From Cristatella mucedo (Eukaryota > Bryozoa > Phylactolaemata > Cristatellidae), in contig WPIO01000276.1 of assembly GCA_009760855.2 (NCBI GenBank), forward strand, positions 1 to 64,000: DNA of 64,000 nt. Direction: 5' to 3'. Shown in pieces: positions 21,661 through 31,795 of this stretch. The position numbers and the translations under genes are program-made. The notes beneath the pieces were generated by a model, which was given only the letters and a program-made list of their open reading frames with translations, ran no database searches and had not been told where the DNA came from. The number at the start of each line of letters is the position of its first letter. Positions within the stretch are counted from its first letter, which is position 1.

Positions 21661-24600
21661 CCTTATTTTATAACAAATTAAAAGAGCGTTCGAAAAAAAA
21701 TCTAATTAGAATCTGCTTCGCTATTACCATTGCCGTTTCGCTCGAATCGTCAGAGTTCGTGCCAGATTAGTCGCCAGTAGGATACAGGTGGCAGGCTTTA
21801 GCTTCCGGTGCGACCGCTTGTCGGCGTGATACGACGAAAGTAAACGGTCTCGAGGCTCTCGACGCGAACGCTGCCCTTACGGCCCGGAGCTGATCGACCG
21901 CGAACTGACGGGCTTCACCAACTCGGACAAATTCACCGACAACGAGCCGAAATCCGTTGCTTGTCACGGCCGACTGTTCGCGGTAAGGACGGGGCTCTTT
22001 CTAGGCGCTGCGACTTTGCTGGGCGTTCGAAATGGCGTCCGGTAGCTCATGTCGTTCGGCGGCCGCATCGTACTTGCACGGTCGCCCCATTGCATTCATA
22101 TACCGAGCCGGTCAGGTTTTCGTAACGGACTGTCCGCCAATAAATATCTAGTAAGCTGGTAAATGTAGTATTTAATGTCCGTCTACTTTTGCCTGATTTA
22201 AACGCATTTCTGAACAGTTCTTTCAGGTAAGATGTCATGATTTTAGGCGAAGTGATTCAGGGGATGACTCCTTTATGGGTCTTAATTTTTAGGACTCAGT
22301 GGCTCAAGTTTATATTTTTCTGGGTTTGAGTTTTTACGTTTAGGCTTTAGGGGTGCAGTCTTTGATTTTTTGAGGCAACATCTCAATAGAAAGATATCTC
22401 AGAATCACTCCATGGCTTTGCTTGATATGGTAAGGGATTTTTCGTTCGTATTAAGTGGCAGCAAGATTGTGAAAAGGTTAGGGTTAGCTTGATACCTCAG
22501 CGGATCTGTGTAGAGCCGTGATGCACTGATACGCGTTATCTTGATTGGCACTAGTCATTACCAAAAGTCTAGAGGAAAAGGTCGCGAGTTCTCTTAGGGA
22601 GCAAAACCAACAAATGGTATGTAACCATGTATAACCTATGCTTGTATTTAAGAATGCATGCACATATCTATACGTTTCCCGTTTTTCCCCATTACACGCA
22701 TGCATGTGTGCATGTAAGTGTACATAAGTATGTACAAGTTTGTGCGGTTGTATTTCTATGTATCAGTCGCTGACACCTAAAAGAGCTTAGGGATCCAAAC
22801 ATGACTGTTATTGTTCGCAGTATGCGACCGGGAGGGGAGTTTCAGCATATTCTGTTGTGCCGCCCAGCATGTACTTGCCGACTGGAAAGTGGTTTAGCTT
22901 TTGATGGCGTTTTTGAACCGCATTGATCTAACTCTGGGACTTGACTCATTCGCTCTTTCACAATGTATGCAGTTATACGTTGTGACTATCAATTCGCTGT
23001 TGCTGCTATGTGTGTGAAGTTTTTGATTAGCATAGCTATGGTTAAGTCGCTGCCAGCAGCATGTAAAACATTGTGTACCTCATATACTAATACTCGGTAG
23101 TTGTGATACATTTTGAATATCCTTAGGATTGTGGCTAGTCCTATGAGTAGTCATAAGTAGCGATAGCGTTCGCAACTTCTTTCAGAAAAACAAAAGACTT
23201 TTGTGACAAATGTGAAGCTAATAAGTCGTCCTTATGCTTTTTCGTGCTTAGATTTTATTTATCTTTACCATACATTCCTGAAAGACATTACGGAATAGAT
23301 AGAAAGTAGTATGATTGAATTTTCATCGGAGAATTGAAACTAAGACTTCCGATGCCGTAGAGAAGATAAACTCAGCTGCTTTGACCGGCAATCGAAATCC
23401 GTTTCGCCCAAGAATCCATTCGTTGTTCAGTTAGAATAGTTGTATCGAGTAGTGTAGCCAATCGGTCGAAATATTCCCCGGAGGGTGCAGCTGTTTAAGA
23501 CGGAAGTGAGAAATCTCTTGGACTTTAGCTCTGAAACGGAGCACCCTTGGACTGCTGGAGAAATGGCGCTTGTGGGAAACTTTAATCTGCACATTCGGGC
23601 CAGCCACGTTTTGTGGTTGCAACATACTCTTTCTGCTTACACTAGGATTCAAAGAGCCAACGCCCTGGTCTAGTTATCGCATTGTACTTAAAATGACTAT
23701 AGCTGTTCGTGTAGAGTTCCTGGCCACGAAACAGAAAGCATGAGAAAGCAAGCTTGTACAAAGCTCGACCCCAGTCGTCGGCATGTAAGGTGTCGACTTT
23801 GAAAAAGCTATAATTGTTGCCAGAAAAGCTGTTTTAAAGTGGTTAAAATAGTGCTCTCTTTGGGGCCGTCACGATTGACTACGGCATTGTTCGAAACGTG
23901 AAATAGCAGCATGAGAATGTTCACAGTATTCGTCCAGTATCTATTTCAAGTCAATCGACCATGCATCGTGTAAATGTGACATAAAAATGAACCTTTTCAT
24001 GCCTCGTACACTCACCGTACCAACGAGCTTGTCCATATATCTTTGGTTCCCGTGTGTTTTGCCTGCTTACCTGCACGTGATGAATGAAGTACGTGTTACC
24101 TGCAAGAGTTCCCGGCAGCCGGCTTCCCTGAACGTCTCGTCGTTTGATTGTTCATGCTTTTCTCAGCTTTATACTCGGCATATCGCTTCCTAGTCTAGAT
24201 CTTCAAGTAGCTTCCTAGGAGTCGCAAATCTCCGTATAGGAATTTATTTTTCTTGTGGTGCTGTAAAGATGACTAATTGATATTACCATCAATTATAACT
24301 GCGAAATATGTGTATATATGTCCTATAAACGTGGCTAGTATCGGGACAGCTAGTATCATCATTCGGTTTTGTCAACCGCTAACTTTCGCATCAACTTTTC
24401 GTTTGCGAAAAAATAATGATTGTTTGAGAATTCTATAGAGTACAAACGCAAAGTTCAATTGATAAATTGCAGGGTTTTTTCAGGAAAAAAGCAGCAGTTG
24501 CATGCTTGTTGAAAGCTGCACCAGGATGGATTTCGCTGGAAACGAAGTTCGATTTTGTTGAGAATTGTGTGTGTATTAGGACGCCATCTTTTCATGATAT

Positions 24601-24728
24601 CGCCATTGGGTTCACAATGATTAGGCCAGATCTAACATTTGAAAACTTATAGCCATGGTGGCCGGTTGTGGACTTTCTAATTTTTACTAGCTGGGTACAT
24701 ACTTCGTCTTTACCTTGTTCAATTTCAG
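21660..24728 (+). repeat. Block U2 of the duplicated locus
   Basis: Includes a start segment (21680-22240, 'TCTAATTAGAATCTGCTTCGC', GC-rich) that U0 shares in reverse and that also occurs at 59490-59530. After it come the parts shared with U1, U3 and U4. The 72-codon frame of U1 is interrupted here by a TGA near 23742. The 'FPCVLPAYLHVMNEV' frame (23987-24193) is retained. The sequence is close to U1 by eye over 22330-24400. Confidence 0.7.
24467..24690 (+). other. Candidate upstream exon conserved in U2, U3 and U4
   Basis: An open frame reading 'FFRKKAAVACLLKAAPGWIS' and ending 'GFTMIRPDLTFENL' is matched on the minus strand at 62793-63030 ('SFRKKAAVASLLKAKTGW', 'GFTMIRPDLTFKYLEPWWPA') and at about 50800-51030. 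In this copy the frame meets TAG at 24650-24652, before the 'PWWP' segment; the copy at 62793 is open through it. Amino-acid-level conservation makes a protein-coding exon plausible. It lies directly 5' of exon 1. Product unknown. Confidence 0.45.
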
Positions 24729-25061
24729 CAAAGGCAGTGGCAGCCCCACTTTCAGCAGTTCCTGTTTCACACTCAATCCATGGAACCTCAGCGGCATGTC
24801 TCTCAAGCATCCCAGCAACAGCACGTGCTGCTGCAACAACGATTTGTGGAGCAGCAGCAACCACTGACTGGCTCTCAGCAAAATGAGCACTGTGCCTTGC
24901 AACAGCCACAAACTGTGCAGGTTTCTCGACCTTTCCATCAGAACAAGCAGCTCGGTCAACCACCACAGCAGCACTCGTTTTTCCATCAGTCATTCCAGAT
25001 GTCCTACCCACCGTCTCATCTGCAGCCGAGTTGGAGTCCATTACATCCTGAGAGGCAACAG
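24729..25061 (+). CDS. Gln-rich gene family, exon 1, copy 2a (intact)
   Basis: The only fully open copy of the 333-nt exon: 111 codons in phase 0, from the acceptor 'TTCAATTTCAG' to the donor 'AACAG|GTATTT'. It encodes a protein rich in Gln, Ser, Pro and His: 'QRQWQPHFQQFLFHTQSMEP', 'SQASQQQHVLLQQRFVEQQQ', 'QTVQVSRPFHQNKQLGQPP', 'SYPPSHLQPSWSPLHP'. There is no signal peptide, membrane segment or known domain, so a soluble, largely disordered product is likely. The donor phase (0) fits exon 2 at 26067. It is followed at about 25150-25570 by a tandem duplicate of itself with its flanks. Expression cannot be judged from sequence. Confidence 0.6.
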
Positions 25062-25234
25062 GTATTTACATCTCCTCAGCTGATGTAGCAGCATACGTAA
25101 AGCATGTGTAAAGTTCCCATAACGGGATGAGTTTTCATCTACTTGTTAAAACTAAGAGACACGATAGCCACTTAGGGACTTTCTAATTTGTACTACCTGG
25201 GTGCATACTTCGTCTTTACCTTGTTCAATTTCAG

Positions 25235-25568
25235 AAAAGGCAGTGGAAGTGCCAATTTCAGCAGTTCCTATATCGCACTCAATCCATGGAGCCTCAGCAG
25301 CAGGTCTCTCAAGCATCCCAGCAACAGCACGTGCTGCTGCAACAACAGTTAGTGGAGCAGCAACAGCCAGTGATTGGCTCTCAGCAGAATGGGCTGTGTC
25401 CCTTGCCACAGCCACAAAACTGTGCAGGTTTCTCGAACATTGCATCAGAACAACCAGCTCGGTCAACCACCACAGCAGCACTCGTTTTTCCATCAGTCAT
25501 TCCAGATGTCCTACCCACCGTCTCATCGGCACCCGAGTTGCCATCCATTACATCATGGGACACAACAG
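25235..25568 (+). pseudogene. Gln-rich gene family, exon 1, copy 2b (frameshift)
   Basis: A tandem second copy of exon 1 with the same acceptor and donor contexts ('CAATTTCAG' and 'AACAG|GTATTA'). It is 334 nt instead of 333. An extra A in the 'CCACAAAACTG' run near 25430 shifts the frame after 'QPQ'. The repeated flank (25160-25235 against 24660-24728) shows the duplication included part of the upstream segment. The second start-like methionine lies at 25286. Confidence 0.65.
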
Positions 25569-25639
25569 GTATTAACATCTCCTCAGCAGATGTAGTGGCA
25601 TACGTAAGCATGTGTACAGTTCCCCTAATGGGATGAGGT

Positions 25640-26020
25640 TGCATGCTCTTAGAGTGATTACTTAGTACGCTCCTAAAGCCTGGAACACAGTCTCGACATG
25701 CGTCGCGACGTCTTTTGACTGGACGACATTTGAAAGGAAACTAAATTTGCAATTATTTTTATTAGCATTTAGTGGGCCCTGTGGTTAGCCCTTTATGTGC
25801 TCATGTGTGCTGACATTGTGCATGTTGCCACTTATCATACTTGCATGCTGACCCTGTGCATGTCACCGTCAACTGACCATGTTTTTCTTGATGCTTATTG
25901 AGCTTGCTACCACTAACCATTCAATCGTGCTTCCTATTCTGAAACTGTAAAGTGACTAGTAAGAGTTTAACTTATCTGAGGGCACTATATCAAATGCATT
26001 ATTATAATTAAAATTATTGA
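25640..26020 (+). mobile_element. LINE-B-like 3' end inside the intron, copy 2
   Basis: Same fragment as 11290-11655 and 49780-50160: a C-terminal 'YAPKAWNTVST' stretch, 'TTCAATCGTGCTTCC' and a short AT-rich tail near 25998-26015. The conserved position between exon 1 and exon 2 supports shared ancestry of the copies. Confidence 0.75.
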
Positions 26021-26066
26021 GTTCTTTGAAGGCTCTCTACTAATTTATTTCTATTGTTATTACCAG

Positions 26067-27087
26067 TCGTTCCAGCCTCAGCCACAGCAACCCAGCTTCA
26101 CCCATCAGATGCAGGGGTTGTTCCAGCCCCAGCCACAGCAACCCGGCTTACCCAATCAGATGGAAGGGATGTGCCTGGAAATGCATGGACAGATCTCAGC
26201 CCAGCAGTTGCCACAGGGTTATCAACCATGCCGGGCACAGCAGCAGAATATAAGGATTTCTCAGCAGTTGAGACGAGTGATTGAGCCTTACCAGGCACAG
26301 CAGCAGCAGATCAGCTCAGCCCAGCAGATGTGTCAGCTGTACCGGGCACAGCAGCAGCAGGTCAGCTCAGCCCAGCAGCTGCTGCCGGGTAATCATCAGG
26401 TCCAGACTCAGCAACAGGAGATCAGCTCAGCCTAGCAATTGCACAGACTAGCAGAGCAGGCACATTCTCCCCAATCTGATCAGTGTTTGCTTGGAGGACA
26501 GCAGAGGGAGGAATTAAGGAAACAATTTGTTTCTGAGGTGAACCGGGGGGATAAAACAAGAGTGAAGGTATTGGAAAATAATCAGTCGCTGATGTCAGAT
26601 CTGCAAAAGCTGTAATGGAAAAGCTTCGAGACTGAGCTAACGACGCTAGGTAAGAAGTGTAATAGCGACGCTGCGGGCATGTTTGCAAACGAGCTTCAGG
26701 AGTTGGCAGGTCAGGTTTGTCAAACGGAAGAGCAGCTGAGGCAAGGTATCATCGGGCGGCAGTGTGCTCTGCTAAAGAAACCCGAACTCCATCTTTTGGC
26801 ATGCAAGCCAGTCGAGAGGCTGGCGAGGTCACTGGATAAAATCCATTTAACAGCAGAGCCAGTAGCGGGCGCTCAAGTGCTGCTGGCACAGCCATTGAGA
26901 AGCAACCAGTCGTCGATGCCATCGATCGAGGTTGCCTCTTGCAGCCAAAGGCTGTACTCGGCCGACGACCCGTACGAGCTCTCCAAGGTCGGCGACGATG
27001 GAGCTGCAGTGCAGCAGTCATCTGATGCGGTTGTTTCTGTCAATGGGTCAAGGTCCTGCTTCGACATATCCCAGATCAGCTCCAAAG
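26067..27087 (+). pseudogene. Gln-rich gene family, exon 2, copy 2 (two stops)
   Basis: A frame of 340 codons plus one base, from the acceptor 'TTATTACCAG' to the donor 'CAAAG|GTCAGT', open except for TAG at 26433-26435 and TAA at 26613-26615. N-terminal part: 'FQPQPQQPGL'-type repeats, then 'GYQPCRAQQQNIRISQQL', then three units of about 17 codons with an 'AQQQQxSSAQQ' core (26290-26435). C-terminal part (26520-26870): charged, heptad-like sequence ('FETELTTLGKKC', 'FANELQELAGQVCQTEEQL') consistent with a coiled coil. The tail is acidic and Ser-rich ('YSADDPYELSKVGDDG', 'VSVNGSRSCFDISQISS'). Phase 0 entry and phase 1 exit match the neighbouring exons. It may be a recent pseudogene, or the stops may mark sequence variants. 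No known family is recognised. Confidence 0.65.
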
Positions 27088-27179
27088 GTCAGTAGATGTG
27101 GTGGCATACTTGCCGAGTGTCTTGAACCAAAGCCGCCTGAGTAGTGAACCCTTTGTTACTTACGGAACTACAGCAGTCG

Positions 27180-28951
27180 CCTCCAAATCTTTGCACCGAG
27201 GGCGGTCAAAAATTTCCAACGCTGTTGCTCGATAAGAATAAATTCGTTATATGTAACCCATTAATATTCTAAATCAGTTTATATTATAAAACTGCTAACA
27301 ATAGGTTGGCTCATGTGGCGCATTTAGAGGACTTTGTGCATGTGCTTTAGAACTCAGCTGTAAAGCATTTGGATCGATGCACAGTTTGCAAAGTGTACTT
27401 TTAAATACCTACAGCACATAATTTCATGAGCACTCTTTCCATCAGGTCACGAATCTCCGAAGAAATCTTAAAAGTGACCTACACTTTATGGCGACGCACA
27501 TATGAAAAGCAGCTGTATAGATTTATTTGCCGAAGGCAGCACTTTAGGATTTACTACTATCGTGCACACTTATTGCCTTTATATATGTACATGTGCTTGC
27601 TCGAGAGTGTGGCATTTGCGATAAACCTCTCGGCTACGCAGGAGAGGCTTTTGTTAGGACACCCCAAGTACATTATGTAGATGAGTGGTATACTCCATTA
27701 ATCCCCGGGTCGCTACCAGGAATGGCAACTTTTTGTCAAACCTCTGCCGATGACTCCTCAGAGGACTCGTCAGCGGTGGCGAACTGAGGCAAGCTATGTC
27801 GGATGTGCCGGTGCAGCACTCTAGAAGGTGAGATACAGGCAAAGGCAGCACGTAACTAGAGCGATTCCGAGCTCAGCTTTTTTTATTGCAGCACTCCTGC
27901 TAGGAAATATTCGCGTCGCCTCCTTTACAGATGAACCGTACACTAGACAGACAAAGCTGTCACCACCTGCTGGCCGCTGGACTGATGCAGCTAGGAGCAG
28001 TGAACTTGTCTCGATCTAGGAAGAGGAGGCCAGTCATAGAGGCTGCTTGATGTGATTTGCTGTTCACTAAATCTATCTCTATAGTAACTATGGTAACGGA
28101 AGTGACGCTTGTCCATCAGCGTTTGCCTTCGAGGCCTTCATATGCTGCTTGTGCTGGCTGTAGTCACAGCCTGTGACACTTAAGCCTCGACCTTGTGACA
28201 CTTAAGCCTTGATCTTGGAGAAGGAGCACGTGCCTGCCACTGGAAACCTATACGTCAGCAACTCAGGCACTATGCCTTAACGCTGTAATTCAATCTTGAG
28301 CTCCGATGAAAGGCTGGTGTTTTTTCATTCAGCTGCAATCTTTTTGACTGTAGCGTAGTCACTACCAACGACATGTCCGAAGTGTCCGAGGATGCGTAGA
28401 TCAATCCGCCGATACGGCCACTGGTGTCATTCGACTGCTGCTACCAAAGCAGAACAGAAGAGCTGCAGGCACTGCATGTAGTCCGACTCGGTGTCAATCG
28501 ACCATCGCTGTTCAAGAGGGCTTCTAGAAGCCAAGAGACAAAGACAACTTGGATTTTCATTACAGTTGATCAATACCATCATCGAGCTGGTTGATTGTGA
28601 ATTCTGTGTTCCGAGCTGCTCGGGACAAGCAGGTCGAGTCGTCTTTTGCTGAAAGGTCGCTGCAGGCATGCTCTATCTTGAGTTGAAAAATGCTCACAAC
28701 TATGCGAGAGGCTTCACATTTTTTAGGGTTGACTAATCCAGCTTGCTATGTTTATCTGATAGAGTTGGTATAAATTCAGATGCTGAATTCTACTTTGTGC
28801 TGTCGCTCAACATACGGGCATTAAACACCTTACTCTCCCACACCTATACACTCGAATCGTGGCTAAGACGTATGCTAAAAGTGACGTTTACACGTGTGCT
28901 TGCTCGCTTGTGTGCGTTTATTGTTTATTGTGTGTGGGTGATTGTACTGGT

Positions 28952-29012
<61 letters not shown>

Positions 29013-29300
29013 ACACTCATTGTGTGTGTGTGTGGGTGTGCACGGTTGATAAAGTATCTAGGTAAGACAAGGTTGCTACGACTTGGACGACTTTTACAAT
29101 GGCTGCTGCAGTTTCGATTCGCACAGCAGAGAGTCAGCCGATGACCACCACCAACAGTTTAATACGACTAATGGAGCCGAAGGGTTCACGGCTCCCTAAG
29201 GCTCCTACTCCCACTCGACTCCTTTGTCCCAGGTTGATGTTCTCTCCTCCCCACTCTCTCCCAACCACAAATCATCCCGTAGGTTGGCAGAAGGACAAAG
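27180..29300 (+). repeat. Block H2: downstream part of the duplicated locus
   Basis: Matches 59570-61090 (+), the reverse complement of 44645-46230, and 16030-16845. Open segments flanked by splice-like signals recur. Candidate exon 3 is 27606-27827 ('CGICDKPLGYAGEAFVRT' to 'SADDSSEDSSAVAN'; acceptor CTTGCTCGAG, donor 'AGAAG|GTGAGA'). A second segment from 27892, after TTTTTTATTGCAG, reads 'LLLGNIRVASFTDEPYTRQT' and is open to 28019. A third, about 29088-29200, reads 'DDFYNGCCSFDSHSRESADD' and 'HHQQFNTTNGAEGFTAP'. Whether all belong to the Gln-rich gene is inference. A (GT)n run sits at 28964-29010. Confidence 0.55.
28964..29010. repeat. (GT)n microsatellite
   Basis: Uninterrupted GT dinucleotides, flanked on both sides by shorter GT-rich runs (28950-28975 and 29020-29042). 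A GT-rich tract lies at the corresponding place in H4 (60711-60825) but is absent from the inverted copy H3, so it expanded or was lost after duplication. Confidence 0.9.
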
Positions 29301-29340
29301 CAGAGATGGCACACTAGGTATGCCGTTTACTTTACAGCTT
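29300..29340 (+). mobile_element. Truncated head of the tRNA-like SINE
   Basis: Carries the A-box-like 'TGGCACACTAGG' (29307-29318) in the same flanking context as the fuller SINE copies at 61094-61345 and 44235-44645. It is cut at about 29340, where repeat E3 begins, so the B box is missing. Confidence 0.5.
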
Positions 29341-30372
29341 CGCAATGTAACCTTTGATCTTTCCACTCGGAATCGAATTCCTGGCTGACATTTTCACCTT
29401 CCAGCTTCAGCACGCGATATCAGTTGGCTATCATTTTGCCCGAAGTGAAGTGTTCGCACTAATTATTACAGCAGCAGGGTGTTATCACCAGCACTACCCA
29501 ATCCGGACATTTGCACGGCTTGGGTAGCGAACCTGCAGCTACTTCCTTCACGGAAAGTACACAGCTACTGGACGCAGAGTAGACATTTGAATTTTGATCT
29601 AATTGAGCTGGAAGGTGAAACTATCAGCAAGGCATTCGATTCCGACTAGAAAGGTAAAAAGTGTCATTGCAATGCCGTACAATTTTGTCATAGCTTTGAA
29701 TGCAAACGGCTTGCACGTGACGGCACACAAAAACACTGCCCCGAACTTTCATGCCTGTATTCCCTCTGTTGATGAACAAACGATGTTGTATTAGCCTGTA
29801 TTTCTTCACGGATGCTGGCCAGGCCTCAAGCTCGTGACGCCCCACCCAGCACGTTAGTTACAGCTTCTCGTGCCTCTGCAGACCTTGACCGTGTCAAATC
29901 GCTACGGCCCATAAACGGGGCCGTAAACTGGCCTCAGCGGCAATAATTCGCCTTTAAAAGCCTGCAGGCATAAACGCCGTTTGCATCGTAATGACAGACG
30001 TAACAAAGCAGCTGCATCCCAAGCCGCCGAATCTGTTATAGGCATCGGCTTTAGTGGGCGTCGCTTTTATGTTAGGCCAGAGCAGGAAGTCCGTACCGTT
30101 TAGCTCGCTGCGAAATGGTGCAGCGGGTGCGACGTGGTGACGAGCTTGCGCCTGTGCCGGTGCCTTCCGCTCGACAGCTGCATCTAGCAGAGAAATCCGG
30201 CTAATGGGCGCGAGACCTGCAGACCTGCCGGCCGCAGGACGGGAGCGCCGGCCATCTCGACAAACGCCCGATGAGCAGAGGCGGACGCTCGCACGTCTGT
30301 CGTTGGTGCAGACAGCAGAGAGCATGCTGGCTTCTAGTCTCGCCGTCGTGCGAGCGCTGGCTGCTCGTGTTG
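29341..30372 (-). repeat. GC-rich repeat E, copy 3
   Basis: Reverse-complement match to 40480-41630, including the far tail ('TCACCAGCACTACCCAATCC', 'GGTGTTATCACC', 'ATCAGTTGGCTATCATTTTG'). In both copies the 'CTTCGCAATGTAACCTTTGA' word marks the middle. Frames of 100-150 codons on both strands in the GC-rich part are not conserved and are left out. Confidence 0.7.
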
Positions 30373-30374
30373 AT

Positions 30375-30640
30375 TCCCTAATTGACTTACAATACAATGA
30401 TGAACCTTTAAGAATGACATCAAAACTTGATGTAAGTATTGAATTAAATTCTCAAATACCTACAGCCACTGCTAGTGCTGCTGCTACACCTATTCATTAC
30501 TAAACTATCTGTTAGAACACAGCTGAACTAACTTCTAAAAGATATGGGTTGCCATTTACTAGTAGTAAGGGACCATTTGCTTATGAAGGAAAAGACATTT
30601 AAAAATTTAAAACCACATATATAATAAAAAACTTGATTTT
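30375..30640 (+). pseudogene. Block D3: upstream viral-like gene, C-terminal part
   Basis: Continues left of the D2 homology with 'DSLIDLQYNDEPLRMTSKLD' and 'ELNSQIPTATASAAAT', then a TAA, then the shared 'NTAELTS' and 'GLPFTSSKG' words. It probably derives from the gene preceding the nuclease. The function is not recognised; decay is shown by stops at 30501 and 30510. Confidence 0.4.
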
Positions 30641-31260
30641 GTGCAAGGTTCCGATGAATGGAAAAAATTATTGTCGTTGAATATTGGCAGATCTGGACTT
30701 TGTTCTGTACTTGGTCATGATATGGTCTTTGGTGATCAAACAGAAGTTAATACTGCTATAATTGCTAACACAAAACTAAAATTATTTTGCTAAAAACTTT
30801 AATACGAGGTGTCCGCAAATGCTATTTGGTAAAGTATTTGAACCTATCGCTGCTAAGTTTTTTTAAATGAAACTTGACGTAAAACTTAAAAATAGTAATC
30901 ATCGTTTTACTAGTGATGGCGTTTATAGATATTCATCACATGGTAAAATTCATGGAGATACTTTATTAGAAATAAAATGCTTATGAAGTAGAAGTATTAT
31001 TAAAGATTGTATACCTAAACAGCATCATGCTCTGTGTCAATTAGGTTTGCATGTATTAAAACTAAGTGAATGTTATTATTTTGAGTTTGAAAATTGTGTT
31101 CCTTGACTAAACTGTAAACAACCACCACTAGACTGCATAGCTGCTGGTAAATTTTGAGTTTCAACTCAATATGAGTTTTATATTCATATCAGAAGCTAAC
31201 TTTTTATGTTATTACTTAAAGATAAGAAGTACTTTGACTTTTTAGTTTGATATTATAAGA
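30640..31260 (+). pseudogene. Block D3: YqaJ/alkaline-exonuclease-like nuclease remnant
   Basis: Best view of the nuclease. In order: an N-terminal 'EWKKL' region with 'SGLCSVLGHDM' (30660-30725), 'MLFGKVFEPIAAKFF' (30820-30865), SDG at 30912-30920, 'TLLEIKC' with the EIKC motif at 30969-30980, and 'IPKQHHALCQLGLHVLKLSE' (31008-31070) ending 'YYFEFEN'. The order SDG-EIK-Q fits the YqaJ/alkaline exonuclease fold, in which the Asp and Glu-x-Lys residues bind metal (established). Stops follow the EIKC motif and several other points, so the gene is dead. Origin from a dsDNA virus or virus-like mobile element is inferred. Confidence 0.65.
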
Positions 31261-31319
31261 AAATATGGCAGATTTAATAATAAAAAAGGAAAAGATATGA
31301 TAAAATGATAAGGAAATGA

Positions 31320-31795
31320 TAAAAATAATTATATAAGAAGACCGTTGATGCAAATAGTAGAAGAAGAAGATCCCGATAGATTTGTTAGAATAGTACCAAT
31401 TGCTAAGGAAGTATTAAATAGATCAACAGTTTTAATCAATGAATATATGGATAAATCGGAGAGTATATCTTAGTGGTTATGTCACAAAAATGGAAGGTTA
31501 TCTAGTGTCAGATCTTGAATCAAATGGAATTAGAATTATTAGCCTTAGTGATTCTTTTAATCTTTCACATGCAATAACAAAAAGCAATGCAGATTAAAAT
31601 TTCATGGTAACTGGAAATGGATAAATAAATTAGCAAGGTCTGGCTGCCACTAATCTTGGTCCAAAAGTTAATCCAAGTGATGCTACTAATTTAAGTCAGT
31701 TAAGTAATTAGGTTAAAAAATCCGGTGATGCAATGACTGGCGATCTAAATATAAATGGATTTGCTATTACTTCTACCGATTGGAATTATAGTATT
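31320..31795 (+). pseudogene. Block D3: fibre-like protein remnant, 5' part
   Basis: Shows 'MQIVEEEDPDRFVRIVPIAK', 'STVLINEYMDK', 'KMEGYLVSDLESNGIRIISL', 'DATNLSQLSN' and, at 31721-31747, 'SGDAMTGDL'. The pattern of short repeating 'NLxxPxxxxDA' words followed by 'SGDxMTGDL' is characteristic of phage and viral fibre-like proteins. It is interrupted by LINE-A at 31796 and resumes at about 34451. It has stops and frameshifts. Confidence 0.55.

Noticed and set aside
26433-26615. Possibility that TAG/TAA encode glutamine, because some stops in the Gln-rich and D genes lie at glutamine positions
   Set aside because: Other stops replace Trp (62219-62551 copy) or are TGA, and LINE and other frames end normally at TAG/TAA. 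CAG to TAG changes are expected in Q-rich pseudogenes, so the standard code is sufficient.
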